This document shows positions 17,673-26,302 of a stretch of 64,000 nt of DNA, piece after piece (the stretch's first letter is position 1; each line of letters opens with the position of its first letter). The stretch covers positions 62,001-126,000 of the forward strand of contig JAIOAX010000009.1 in assembly GCA_019873645.1 (NCBI GenBank). The letters run 5' to 3'. Made by a program: the position numbers and the translations under genes. The notes beneath the pieces are model-generated. The model saw only the letters and a list, made by a program, of their open reading frames with translations. It was not told the DNA's origin and made no database searches. Source of the DNA: Chloroflexota bacterium. Lineage in GTDB: Bacteria > Chloroflexota > Anaerolineae > B4-G1 > SLSP01.

Positions 17673-20600
17673 TAACCTCATCCAGCTCGTCTGGGGCGCT
17701 CTGTGGCGGATTGAGGCCCAGTTCGTCCAGCAAACGGCCGGCTTTCTCCTGAGTGTCGCTCTCGCTGGCCGGGTGACGACGCACCAGGTCGAGCAACGCG
17801 GCGGCTTGACTTCGCCGGCCCTGCTGCGCATAGAGGCGGGCTATGTTCAGCAAAATTTTGACTGCCATGGTCAGCGTCTGGGTTTCCTGGGCGATGTGTA
17901 AGGCTTCGGTCAAGCAGGTTTGCGCTTCTTGACAATCGCTGTGGGCGCAGGCGATTTCGCCCAGGTTGTTCAAACACGTCATGATCGTCCACGGTTCCTG
18001 AAGGGTGCGCCCGATGGCGAGCCCTTCCCGATAGAATTGTACCGCTTTCCGATAGTCGCCCAGGGTGTAGGCGATTTCTCCCAGGTTGCTGAGCGCGATG
18101 GCTTGCCCGTTCCGGTCGCCAATCTGGCGGCAGATGTCCAGGCTTTCCTGGTAATATGACCGCGCTTCTGGATACTGTTCCAGCATGTGAAAGACTGTCC
18201 CCAGGTTGTTGAGATGAATGGCGACGTTGAACGGGTCGTCGAGGTCGCGGCTCAGGGCCAGACATTCTTCGAACATCTGCTGTGCTCCAGCGTAATTGCC
18301 GCGATGACAGGTGGCGTCGGCCAGGGCGTTGAGCGGGGCCATAATGAGCCGTTGATCGCCGAGTTCCCGGGCCAAAGCCAGGCTTTCTTCAAGCAAAGTC
18401 TCTGTGCGATCCAGGTCGCCGCTCCAGTAACGGAGAAGCCCCAAGAGATGGAGCGATTGCGCCATACCCCTGCGATCTCCGATTCGTTTGGACAAGGCCA
18501 GGCTTCTTTGGGCAAGTTGTTCGGCTCTGTCATTCTGTCCCTGGTGACGGATGGCGTTGGCGAGGTTGACCAGGCAGAAGATGTGCTCGTGCGGCATTTC
18601 CAGGCGCTCGAAAATCTCCAGGCTGCGCCCTAACGCCTCGGCCGCTTGTTGATAGAAACCCTGATGCTGGTAAAGCGCGCCCTGACGGGCCAGCAGTTTG
18701 CCGAGCAAGATTTGCTGTTCCGGGTCTGCGCTCCACCTCTCGATTGCCGGTGTGAATAACGCTACTCCAATTTGAAACCAGCAGCGGATGTCGCAAAAAT
18801 GATAGAGGCTCTCCAGGCTCTGTGCGACCGCGCTGGCATCCCCTTGCGACACGGCCCATTCCCATGCCTGACGCACGTTGTCGCTCTCCAGGGTGATCTC
18901 CGCAAGGCTCTGCTTCTGCAATGCGCCTTTCAGGTGCGTCTCGCGTTGTTTCAGGAACGCAGCGTAATAGTGCGCATGGTTCGTGTAGACCGTTGCCGTC
19001 TCGCCCGTCGCGTCGAGTTTTTCGGCGATGTATTGGTGCAGTAGAGAATGTAAGGTATAACGCCCGGCGGCATCGGTGCGCAACAGCGATTTGTGGATCA
19101 ATCCGGCGAGCAGATCGGGTGACGCTGCGGCCACTTGCGCGGCGGCCTCGCGGTCGAAGCCGCCCTGGAAGGCTGCCAGCCGGGCGAGGCATGCGCGTTC
19201 CGGGTCGCTGAGCAGCTTCCAGGAGTGCTCGAAGGAAGCGCGCAGGCTGCGGTGCCGTGGGTCAACGTTGCGCATGGAGGTCGTCAGCACGTCGCTGTTG
19301 GCGGTGATTTCCAGGGCGATGTCGCTGCACGCGCGCGTGTCCACCCAGGCGGCGGCCAGTTCGAGACCCAGGGGTATGCCTTCGACCAGCCGACAGATGC
19401 GCAGCACGGCGGGGAGCACGCTCGCATCTAGCGTGAAACGCCGGTCCACGCGCTGGGCGCATTGGGTGAACAAGGCGACTGCGCTGTAGTGCCCGGCATC
19501 CTGGTTGGATACAGCGGTTTCGGGATACGTCAGACCTTCCAGACGGTAGACCCGTTCTTCGCGCAGGTTGAGCCGCTCGCGGGATGTGATCAGCAGCATG
19601 ACGCCAGGTGCACGGCTAAGGATCTGTTCGATAAGCGTACTCTCTGGTGCGTTATCCTGCAACAGATGTTCGAAATTATCGAGCGCCAGGAGCATCTCTT
19701 TCTCGCGCAGGTAGTTGAGCAGTTGCTCGTCGGGACTTTGCGGGCCTTGCAGGGGGAAACCAATCGCCCGGGCAATGGTGTAGGCGAGCAATTCGGTAGA
19801 GGTCGTCGCATCGAGAGGGACGAAGGCGACGCCATGGGCGAACAAGCCACGTTGCTCCTCCAACACTTGCAGCGCCAGGCGGCTCTTACCGATTCCCCCA
19901 GGCCCGACAAGTGTGATGAGACGACAATCCGGCGCGGCCAGCCATTCGGCCAGTTCGGCCAGCTCCGTTTCTCGTCCAACAAAACGGGTCGGCGATGGCG
20001 GCAGGCTATCTTCTCGCGGTGGGGCCTGGATTGTTTCGCGCTTGATGGCCTCGAGGAGCGCGGTTGTCTCGGCCATGGGTTCGACGCCCAACTCCTGCGC
20101 CAGGGTGCGGCGGCAGGCTTCGTATTGGGCCAGAGCCGCGCTGCGTTGTCCATCCAGGGCCAACAGGCGCATCAGTTGACGATGCGCCTCCTCGCGCCAG
20201 GGTTCCAGTTCCACTTGCCGCCGGGCCAGCTCTCGCGCGCGGGCCAGGTCGCCACGCCGGGTGTAATAGTCGGTCAAGATGAAGAGCGCCTCGATAGCCT
20301 CGCGGTGCAGCCACTCGCGCTTGAGTGTGGCCCATTCCTCGAAAAGCGTGCTGTCGCTTACAAAGAAGTGCTCCAGGAATTCCCCGCGATACAACTCGGC
20401 CATACACGCCAGACAGCGCATACAGGGCAGACAGCGCCCGGCGTGGCGGTGACAGTGTCCCCGGCAGGCGGTGTGCAGTGCCTGAAATTCGGCCACATCC
20501 ACCCGGTAATTGCTGGCGGGATTGAGTTGCACTGTGTCGCGGTCTATGAGCAGGAAGGGGACGGCGCATTGGTTGTCCTCGTTGAGCGTCTGGCGCAGGT

Positions 20601-20814
20601 AGAGCAAGGTCTGGCGCAGGTTTTGACGCGCTTTGTTTTCCGGCTGATCGGGCCACAACAGGGTAGCGAGGGCATCGCGGCGCTGTGGATGGTCGGACTC
20701 CAGCGCCAGATAGGCCAGCAGGGCGCGGGCCTTGTCGGTGGCGAATCCGGTCAACGGGCTGCCGTCCAACGAGATTTGCAGCGTTCCGAGCAGGTGTATG
20801 TCTAGTCGCGCCAT
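17653..20814 (-). CDS. SARP/AfsR-type regulator: BTAD, NB-ARC ATPase and TPR repeats
   Basis: A 1053-aa STAND transcription regulator. Residues 1-100 are the winged-helix DNA-binding domain (DIHLLGTLQISLDG, RRDALATLLWPDQP). Residues about 105-255 form the bacterial transcriptional activation domain (LARRQVELEPWREEAHRQLMR). From about 278 comes NB-ARC with Walker A LVGPGGIGKS (302-311), Walker B MLLALDNFEHLL and a TSRERL sensor. From about 650 there are repeated TPR units (ALSNLGEIAYTLGDYRKA and similar). Unusual is a Cys/His cluster inside BTAD: C117, C121, H122, H124, then C128-x2-C131-x2-C134-x2-C137, which could bind Zn or Fe-S. It follows the DUF4129 gene by 47 nt, filled by a hairpin, and may be its last co-transcribed gene. 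Confidence 0.93.
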   Translation of the reverse strand: MARLDIHLLGTLQISLDGSPLTGFATDKARALLAYLALESDHPQRRDALATLLWPDQPENKARQNLRQTLLYLRQTLNEDNQCAVPFLLIDRDTVQLNPASNYRVDVAEFQALHTACRGHCHRHAGRCLPCMRCLACMAELYRGEFLEHFFVSDSTLFEEWATLKREWLHREAIEALFILTDYYTRRGDLARARELARRQVELEPWREEAHRQLMRLLALDGQRSAALAQYEACRRTLAQELGVEPMAETTALLEAIKRETIQAPPREDSLPPSPTRFVGRETELAELAEWLAAPDCRLITLVGPGGIGKSRLALQVLEEQRGLFAHGVAFVPLDATTSTELLAYTIARAIGFPLQGPQSPDEQLLNYLREKEMLLALDNFEHLLQDNAPESTLIEQILSRAPGVMLLITSRERLNLREERVYRLEGLTYPETAVSNQDAGHYSAVALFTQCAQRVDRRFTLDASVLPAVLRICRLVEGIPLGLELAAAWVDTRACSDIALEITANSDVLTTSMRNVDPRHRSLRASFEHSWKLLSDPERACLARLAAFQGGFDREAAAQVAAASPDLLAGLIHKSLLRTDAAGRYTLHSLLHQYIAEKLDATGETATVYTNHAHYYAAFLKQRETHLKGALQKQSLAEITLESDNVRQAWEWAVSQGDASAVAQSLESLYHFCDIRCWFQIGVALFTPAIERWSADPEQQILLGKLLARQGALYQHQGFYQQAAEALGRSLEIFERLEMPHEHIFCLVNLANAIRHQGQNDRAEQLAQRSLALSKRIGDRRGMAQSLHLLGLLRYWSGDLDRTETLLEESLALARELGDQRLIMAPLNALADATCHRGNYAGAQQMFEECLALSRDLDDPFNVAIHLNNLGTVFHMLEQYPEARSYYQESLDICRQIGDRNGQAIALSNLGEIAYTLGDYRKAVQFYREGLAIGRTLQEPWTIMTCLNNLGEIACAHSDCQEAQTCLTEALHIAQETQTLTMAVKILLNIARLYAQQGRRSQAAALLDLVRRHPASESDTQEKAGRLLDELGLNPPQSAPDELDEVIKQLLA

Positions 20815-20831
20815 AGTGTCTGTCAGCGATC

Positions 20832-20863
20832 AGCCGTCAGCTTTTAGCTAACGGCTGACGGCT
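20832..20863. repeat. Inverted repeat AGCCGTCAGC/GCTGACGGCT between DUF4129 and SARP genes
   Basis: Two exact 10-nt arms (20832-20841 and 20854-20863) surround a 12-nt loop. The 3' arm includes the first two bases of the DUF4129 stop codon. The neighbourhood repeats GCTAAC, CTGACG and CTGAT words in the same style as other junctions. Without a T-tract it is unlikely to be a strong terminator, but it could stabilise or split the mRNA. Confidence 0.6.
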
Positions 20864-22463
20864 AACTGCTGATAGCCTCTGTATGCAATTGATCCAGCGC
20901 CGCATGCACACTGCGGGCATTGGCCTGCTGCCGGGCGACATCGTCTGGCGTGACCGGGTGATCGCTGTAGCGTGCTTCCACAAAAGCCCGGGTGAGCGCG
21001 TCCAGTTCGGTATGCGCCGTCGGCAGATTTGGATCCAGGACGTGCTGATACTCGTAAGGCGTCTGGCTGTCGCGGCGCGGGAACCCTTCCGCGCGGGCGT
21101 GATCCAGCGTCTCCAGGTAAGAGTATAACACTTGTTCGCGCAGCGCCTCGCGCTTGCGACGGACGGCAGCAGCCTCCGGACGGGTCGCCTTCCGCCGCAA
21201 GAAATTGAGCGAGAACGCAGGCAGCTTCTGACGCACCTGACGTCGCAAATTGCGCCACCACAGGCGCAGTGCGCGCCACCAACTCCGGGCAGTCTGGATG
21301 ATTTTGAAGGTTTTGAAGGCGCGCCACAGCTCCGGGCGGTCTTTGAAATAGCTGTAGACGATGTAGCCGATCGCACCCAGGGCAACCACCCAGAAGATGA
21401 CCGAACGCAGAATGGGCAACCAGGGTATGGAGACGCCGCTCGACGGTTCGATTTCAAACGGCGGCGGGGTGGACTCCGGCAAGGAAGGCAGGTTTATCGT
21501 GTCATCGGATTTGAACAGCGGCGAAATCAGCAGTCTGAACAGCGCCGCGAATACCATGTAAACCAGCGTCGCCAGGTAGCCGATGGCCGTGACGACGTAA
21601 CCGACAAGGTCAAACAATCCCAGCGTGTAACGGTTGGGGAGCACGAAGGCGATGAGCAGGGCGATAGCCAGGTAAATCAGACTATAGCTCAGCCACGTTT
21701 TTTGCAAGACCCCGCTGATGTGGTAGTGCTGTTGTTCCCACAGCCGACTTTTCCAGACACGCCGCACCTGTCCCAGCATGGTCAGCCCCAGCACGAAATA
21801 CACCAGCACGTTCAAGGCCAATCCGGGGATGGCCGCACGGTCAGGACGCAGCAAAGCCGCGACTTCGACGCGCGCTATGCCGCTGATAAGGAGCAAGATC
21901 ATCCCGCCCCACAGGAAGCGCCGGTTGAGCCGCTCCATCGGCCCGGTTTCGCCGCGATACATCTCCGGGTCGGCAACGGCTTCCAGGTCGCGGGTTGTGT
22001 GCGCCGCCGCAAACCATGCCGCACCGGCCAGGGCAAAGGCCACCAGAGTTTCCACATCGAAAAAGTCGAGCGGATTGGTAGGCCAGCGGCGGATGGCGTT
22101 CCAGATTTCCGGCAGTGTGTTGTCCAGGTAGGTAGCGATCTTAAGCAGCAGGAAGATCAGCGCCAGTTCGAGACGTTGGATGCGCTGCCGATCGGCAGCG
22201 CTGCCGTACCGTTCGTAAGTGATGCGATAGGTGGCATGGCCCGCGAACGCCGCCAGAATTGGGACAAGCAAGAAATACGTCCCATTCCAGGTCGGCGCCC
22301 ATCGGTGCAACAGTTCGGTGACCGCAAAGGCGATGCATCCTACCATCAAGCCGACCATCAACACCGGCAGCTTGTTGCGTCTGTACGGGTTGGAAACCGG
22401 CGCGGCGCTCTGATTTTCGATGCAGGCGTCGGCTTCGTGGATTGGGGGCATCTGCGGGTTCAC
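20862..22463 (-). CDS. DUF4129 membrane protein of the MoxR/DUF58 cluster
   Basis: A 533-aa integral membrane protein with six to eight hydrophobic helices between about 33 and 330 (LPVLMVGLMVGCIAFAVTEL, LALIFLLLKIATYL, GMILLLISGIARVEVAALL). A further helix lies near 355 (ILRSVIFWVVALGAIGYIVY), then a basic cytoplasmic stretch. A C-terminal DUF4129-like domain (REQVLYSYLETLDHARAEGFPRRDSQTPYEYQHVL) resembles the tail of bacterial transglutaminase-like membrane proteins. The transglutaminase domain itself is absent. The start overlaps the DUF58 stop by 4 nt (ATGA), so the pair is translationally coupled. Function is unknown; MoxR/DUF58/DUF4129 clusters are tied to envelope or metal-insertion chaperoning in other bacteria. 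Confidence 0.8.
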   Translation of the reverse strand: MNPQMPPIHEADACIENQSAAPVSNPYRRNKLPVLMVGLMVGCIAFAVTELLHRWAPTWNGTYFLLVPILAAFAGHATYRITYERYGSAADRQRIQRLELALIFLLLKIATYLDNTLPEIWNAIRRWPTNPLDFFDVETLVAFALAGAAWFAAAHTTRDLEAVADPEMYRGETGPMERLNRRFLWGGMILLLISGIARVEVAALLRPDRAAIPGLALNVLVYFVLGLTMLGQVRRVWKSRLWEQQHYHISGVLQKTWLSYSLIYLAIALLIAFVLPNRYTLGLFDLVGYVVTAIGYLATLVYMVFAALFRLLISPLFKSDDTINLPSLPESTPPPFEIEPSSGVSIPWLPILRSVIFWVVALGAIGYIVYSYFKDRPELWRAFKTFKIIQTARSWWRALRLWWRNLRRQVRQKLPAFSLNFLRRKATRPEAAAVRRKREALREQVLYSYLETLDHARAEGFPRRDSQTPYEYQHVLDPNLPTAHTELDALTRAFVEARYSDHPVTPDDVARQQANARSVHAALDQLHTEAISS

Positions 22464-23647
22464 AGGAGCGCCTCCAGTTCGGCCTCACGCCACACGCGGT
22501 AGACGGGGAGCTTATCCGTGGCGATCTGGCGCAGCCGGTCATCCGGGGCCGGCGGCATGACGAGGATGAGCGCCAGCGCAAAGCCGGCACTGCGCACATA
22601 GGCCAGTGTCTCGTAGAGCGCCGCGCTCTCGCTGCCGCTGATGACGATGACCGTCGTGCCCCACGCGAGGTGGGCGCTTTCGCGGCGCACAAATTCGGGG
22701 AACGGCAACGCCGGCGTCGGGGTCGTCTGGATGCGCGCCAGCACTTCGAGGATGTTCATCAGATGCGCGCGTTCGCGGCGCGGCGGCAAGCTGAAGGTCT
22801 GGCTCCCGTTTGCGAGTGGATCCACGGCCTGGGTCGCCAGTCCAACGGCCAGACCCTCGTGGACGATGATGTGGTTTGCCAGCGAGGCCGCGGTGACGAT
22901 CGCCAGCTCGCTGGCATCGTAGAAGCGTCGTCCGGCATAGCTTTCCTGCGCGAAATCCAGACAAATCAACGTCTCGCGGGCGATGGCCGGCTGATACCGC
23001 TTGACGAGCAGTTCCCCGGCTCTGGCCGTAGAAGTCCAGTGGATGCGGCGCGGCGAATCGCCCCGCTGGTACGCGCGCACACCCATGATGCGTGTGGGGT
23101 CCTCGAACAGCGGCGAGCGGGCGGGCAAGACGGCCAGTGGCGAATGGGTCGGCAATCCGAGTTTCTCCAGCGGCAGCACGTGTGGGTAGATGATGACGTA
23201 TTCAGACTCTTGTTTCCAGGTGCGCGGCGGTATGACGCCGAGGACGTCGCCGGTCTGCATGAACAGCGGGCCGATGGTGTAATAGCCGCGGCGGCGTCCG
23301 ACGAGAGTGTAGCCGAAACGCTGTGTCTGCCGCGCGCCCAGCGTGAGGACCTCGCGGTAGAAGGGGGGCGAGATCAATTCCACCGGCAGGGAATCCTGGA
23401 CTTCCACCCAGGGGATGGGCAGGCGGCTGCTGTTACGCACCACCAGCTCAACGGGGATGGACTCATCGGGAAAAGCGCGATTGACCAGCCGCCGCTGCAC
23501 GCTGAGATTGCGCCATGCCGCGTGCGTCCACACCCGCGCCAGCAAATACACCGCCGCCAGCAGATAGACGATGTTGAAATAGAAGTCAATCCGCAGGAAA
23601 ACGGCCAGCAGAAACAGCCCCAGGACAATTCCGATGAGATTTTGCAT
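22460..23647 (-). CDS. DUF58 (vWA-like) membrane-anchored protein
   Basis: A 395-aa partner of MoxR ATPases. Two N-terminal membrane segments (LIGIVLGLFLLAVFLRI, NIVYLLAAVYLLARVW) precede a beta-rich domain. The DUF58 signature (IMGVRAYQRGDSPRRIHWTSTARAGELLVKRY) lies near residues 195-225. A degenerate vWA-like C-terminus (ETLICLDFAQES, TTVIVISGSESAALYETLAYV) follows. In such proteins this half is thought to bind the MoxR ATPase. A 56-nt gap to moxR contains a perfect 34-bp palindrome. Only a weak SD (AGGG) is visible, so expression may depend partly on upstream translation. Confidence 0.88.
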   Translation of the reverse strand: MQNLIGIVLGLFLLAVFLRIDFYFNIVYLLAAVYLLARVWTHAAWRNLSVQRRLVNRAFPDESIPVELVVRNSSRLPIPWVEVQDSLPVELISPPFYREVLTLGARQTQRFGYTLVGRRRGYYTIGPLFMQTGDVLGVIPPRTWKQESEYVIIYPHVLPLEKLGLPTHSPLAVLPARSPLFEDPTRIMGVRAYQRGDSPRRIHWTSTARAGELLVKRYQPAIARETLICLDFAQESYAGRRFYDASELAIVTAASLANHIIVHEGLAVGLATQAVDPLANGSQTFSLPPRRERAHLMNILEVLARIQTTPTPALPFPEFVRRESAHLAWGTTVIVISGSESAALYETLAYVRSAGFALALILVMPPAPDDRLRQIATDKLPVYRVWREAELEALL

Positions 23648-23660
23648 ACCCTATAAAAGG

Positions 23661-23694
23661 CGTTAGAACGTTTGAACGTTCAAACGTTCTAACG
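23661..23694. repeat. Perfect 34-bp palindrome between moxR and DUF58 genes
   Basis: The two arms CGTTAGAACGTTTGAAC and its exact complement meet without a loop. Part of the word (AACGTTCTAACG) is repeated once more to 23705, reaching the moxR stop codon. The same GTTTGAACGTTC word appears downstream of the LacI gene near 47032. It could be a protein-binding site, a hairpin, or simply the local form of the junction micro-repeats. Confidence 0.85.
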
Positions 23695-23703
23695 TTCTAA
23701 CGA

Positions 23704-24654
23704 TTACGTGTTTTCTTCCAGCTTGAGACTGACCCGTTCCAGAATTTCCGCCAGGATGCTATGGGCCGTGCGCCCGCGCAACTGGCTTTCCGGCTTGATG
23801 AGCAGACGGTGCGCCAATGTGACGGGTGTGAGCCGTTTGACATCATCGGGGATGGCATAATCGCGTCCCCGCAAGGCGGCCAATGCTTGTGCGGTTTTGT
23901 AGAGCGCCAGAGAACCGCGCGGACTGGCGCCCAACGCCACGTCCGGGTGGGTGCGTGTGGCCTGTACAATGGCGAGGATGTATTTCTCCAGCGTTGCGTC
24001 CACGTGGACTTCGGTGACGGCGTCGCGCAGCGTGAGCAATTCCGCGCCGTCCACCACCTGTCCCAGCGTCTCGATGGGATGCTGCTTGCGCTGATTCCGC
24101 AAAATGGCAATTTCGTCGGCTTCCGCCGGATAGCCAAGCGTCATCCGCATAAGGAAGCGGTCAAGCTGCGCTTCCGGCAGGGGGAATGTCCCTTCATATT
24201 CAATGGGATTTTGCGTCGCCAGCACCAGGAAGGGCGCGGGAAGCCTGCGCGTCACGCCGCTTATCGTCACCTGGCCTTCCTGCATGGCTTCGAGCAACGC
24301 GGCCTGCGTGCGCGGCGTCGCGCGGTTGATCTCATCGGCCAGCAGGATGTTGACGAAGACCGGGCCGGGTTGAAATTCAAAGGCGCCCGTTTGCTGGTTG
24401 AAGACCTCGACGCCGGTGATGTCATTGGGAAGCAAGTCGGGCGTACACTGTAGGCGTTTGAATTCCAGTCCCATGCTAGCGGCAACGGCGCGGGCGAGCA
24501 TGGTTTTGCCGGTGCCGGGCACGTCTTCTAATAACACATGCCCCTGGCACAACAGCGCCACCATCAACAACTCGACGGCTTCGCGCTTGCCGATGATCAC
24601 GGTTTCGATATTCTGGATGATGCGGTCGGTAAATGTGGTGATAGCATGATTCAT
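23704..24654 (-). CDS. MoxR-family AAA+ ATPase
   Basis: A 316-aa AAA+ chaperone-like ATPase. GAGGA lies 7 nt before ATG 24654. Visible elements are Walker A (LEDVPGTGKTMLARAVA), the MoxR-specific segment RLQCTPDLLPNDITGVEVFN, Walker B (VNILLADEINRATPRTQAALLEAMQE), sensor 1 (LVLATQNPIEYEGTFPLPEAQLDRFLM) and the helical lid (LGASPRGSLALYKTAQALAALRGRDYAIPDDVKRL). It should remodel or insert cofactors into a partner bound through the downstream DUF58 protein. Its start is only 16 nt after the small partner gene of the upstream ATPase pair. Confidence 0.95.
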   Translation of the reverse strand: MNHAITTFTDRIIQNIETVIIGKREAVELLMVALLCQGHVLLEDVPGTGKTMLARAVAASMGLEFKRLQCTPDLLPNDITGVEVFNQQTGAFEFQPGPVFVNILLADEINRATPRTQAALLEAMQEGQVTISGVTRRLPAPFLVLATQNPIEYEGTFPLPEAQLDRFLMRMTLGYPAEADEIAILRNQRKQHPIETLGQVVDGAELLTLRDAVTEVHVDATLEKYILAIVQATRTHPDVALGASPRGSLALYKTAQALAALRGRDYAIPDDVKRLTPVTLAHRLLIKPESQLRGRTAHSILAEILERVSLKLEENT

Positions 24655-24670
24655 GACGATTTCCTCGTTT

Positions 24671-25111
24671 TTATGTCAGTTTCAGCCTTTTGACCGGGCC
24701 CCGGATTCCATATTGAGACAACAAGCGGCTATACTTACTGCCCCGTGTGAAACCGATGTCCCCACTGGCAATCCAATGATACGTGCTTGTACTTTGTAAT
24801 CCATTGAGCGGCGTGTCGCTTTGCCACCCGTGTAACCAGCGGAGTTTTGCCAGGATGACATGGACCTCACCGGCGTTAGCCGGATGAAACTCAACATAGT
24901 AGATACATTCCCGGTAGCCGATGATGTAATCCCAACGCGGCTCAGCGGGATATTTCGCCTTTGTGCAAGTATCAAGGTCAACGCTGCCTCTCAGTTCTCG
25001 TGAATTCGAGACCGTGATCTTTGTCCGTTCTGCCGGCTGCAGCGCCTGTAGCCCGGATTTCAAACAGTCAGCGATGTCGGGGGTGTTATGAACAGCTTCT
25101 ATGAAGTCCAT
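24671..25111 (-). CDS. Small protein of unknown function paired with an AAA ATPase
   Basis: I do not recognise this 146-aa protein. Its start overlaps the stop of the ATPase gene by 13 nt with no separate ribosome-binding site, so the two are coupled. The core reads DYIIGYRECIYYVEFHPANAGEVHVILAKL, a beta-beta-alpha pattern with an Asp, then Glu-x-His, that loosely recalls restriction-like nucleases but lacks a clear Lys; that is only a suggestion. The C-terminus is basic (SKYSRLLSQYGIRGPVKRLKLT). An effector or processing partner of the ATPase, as in two-gene defence modules, is a reasonable hypothesis and nothing more. Confidence 0.75.
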   Translation of the reverse strand: MDFIEAVHNTPDIADCLKSGLQALQPAERTKITVSNSRELRGSVDLDTCTKAKYPAEPRWDYIIGYRECIYYVEFHPANAGEVHVILAKLRWLHGWQSDTPLNGLQSTSTYHWIASGDIGFTRGSKYSRLLSQYGIRGPVKRLKLT

Positions 25112-26274
25112 CGGTAGGTTTGCGCGGCTTCGGCGATGACGTTAGAAGTCCGGGTACTGAAACTCGTCAATCCACCCCAATCAGAGACGGCTTCATCCAG
25201 GTCGCCGGGATCGAGTGTAGAAATGTCTTTGACCGTGACCGAGTTTTGCTGTCGAGCAAAATAGTAGGTCTTAAACGTTTTGGTTCTCAAGATGCTTTCT
25301 GCGAGTTTGGCCGTGTACTCGGTGTTGGGTAGATCGAAGATCTTGAGCAATGCGTCCGGCGCGGCTTGCGCACGGGATAGAATCTGCACGGCCCACACCA
25401 TTTCCAGGATTTGTGGCGAATGGGTGGAAATGATGACTTTGTAGCCGTGATGGACCAGTTCCAGAAGAAGCATCAGAAGTACGGCAATGGCTTGGGGATG
25501 CAGTCCCATTTCGGGTTCTTCAATGATGACCCAATCCGTATCCTCTCTTTTCAGGTTATCAAAAGCGGGCATTAACCAGTATAATCCCAAGAGCAAGGGA
25601 ACGAACTCTCGCTGCCCGGCGGACCAAACCATAAACGGCAATTGATGGTCTTTGACCGCCAGGACAATGCGTTTGCGCATGCCACTCTCATCGAGTTTCA
25701 CTTCCGCCCCGCTGAAAATTCTGTCGGCCAGGGCATCTTTAATGATTGTGTTCATTCCGCCTGCTTGTGGGAAGATAGCTCCTTTGCCAGAGCCAAAGCC
25801 GGTCTCCATAAGGCGGCGGAGGTGCTCGCTGAACTTTTTGACGACATACGGATCACCGATTTCATAATCGGTGAAAGGCCGCGGCCAACCATTCCTTAAC
25901 ACCATAACCCTTTGCGCAGGAATCAGGAAAAATGATTCTTTGCTGGTCATCGGTTGTAAAATAGCCGGCCGTGAAAGTGCGACTTCGATAGCGAAGAGCT
26001 GTTGATCTACAACAACTTGGGTGTCGGCGCGCCAGACGCCTTGCATGCCTTCCCCAAAGTAAAGAGCGAGAAACTTCTGCAAATTGCCATTCCAGTTATA
26101 ACCATACTCTCTCAGCGTTTGGGCGATGCCGTCAATGTCTGTTACCAGCTTGATGCACTGCAAGAGGATACTTTTCCCGCTTGCCTGTGGACCAACCAGC
26201 ACCGTCATATCGCCAAAAGTGAGCTCGGCTCGTTCTAGCTGCCCCAATCCGGTAACAGAGATGGATTCCTTCAT
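25099..26274 (-). CDS. SMC/OLD-like AAA ATPase of a two-gene module
   Basis: A 391-aa ABC-type ATPase of the AAA_15/AAA_21 (RecF/OLD-like) group. ATG 26274 (MKESISVTGLGQLERAEL) follows AAGGAGG; the longer reading translates a micro-repeat. Walker A is VLVGPQASGKSIL near residue 27. The signature-like region is MVWSAGQREFVPLLLGLYWL, Walker B is WVIIEEPEMGLHPQAIAVLL, and the switch His is in VIISTHSPQIL. A middle domain carries family-specific sequence (FLIPAQRVMVLRNGWPRPF). No Toprim or HNH domain is fused. The coupled 146-aa gene follows. ATPases of this class drive several phage-defence systems (Septu, PARIS, Gabija-like). Here the pair sits inside a housekeeping-looking operon. Confidence 0.85.
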   Translation of the reverse strand: MKESISVTGLGQLERAELTFGDMTVLVGPQASGKSILLQCIKLVTDIDGIAQTLREYGYNWNGNLQKFLALYFGEGMQGVWRADTQVVVDQQLFAIEVALSRPAILQPMTSKESFFLIPAQRVMVLRNGWPRPFTDYEIGDPYVVKKFSEHLRRLMETGFGSGKGAIFPQAGGMNTIIKDALADRIFSGAEVKLDESGMRKRIVLAVKDHQLPFMVWSAGQREFVPLLLGLYWLMPAFDNLKREDTDWVIIEEPEMGLHPQAIAVLLMLLLELVHHGYKVIISTHSPQILEMVWAVQILSRAQAAPDALLKIFDLPNTEYTAKLAESILRTKTFKTYYFARQQNSVTVKDISTLDPGDLDEAVSDWGGLTSFSTRTSNVIAEAAQTYRWTS

Positions 26275-26302
26275 AGCCTCCTTACTCCATACTCCATACT
26301 TC

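Noticed and set aside
19462-20805. 447-codon plus-strand frame, with similar ones at 21132-22502, 55128-56672 and 60862-62166
   Set aside because: All are mirror frames of clear minus-strand genes (SARP regulator, DUF4129 protein, beta-helix protein, C25 peptidase).
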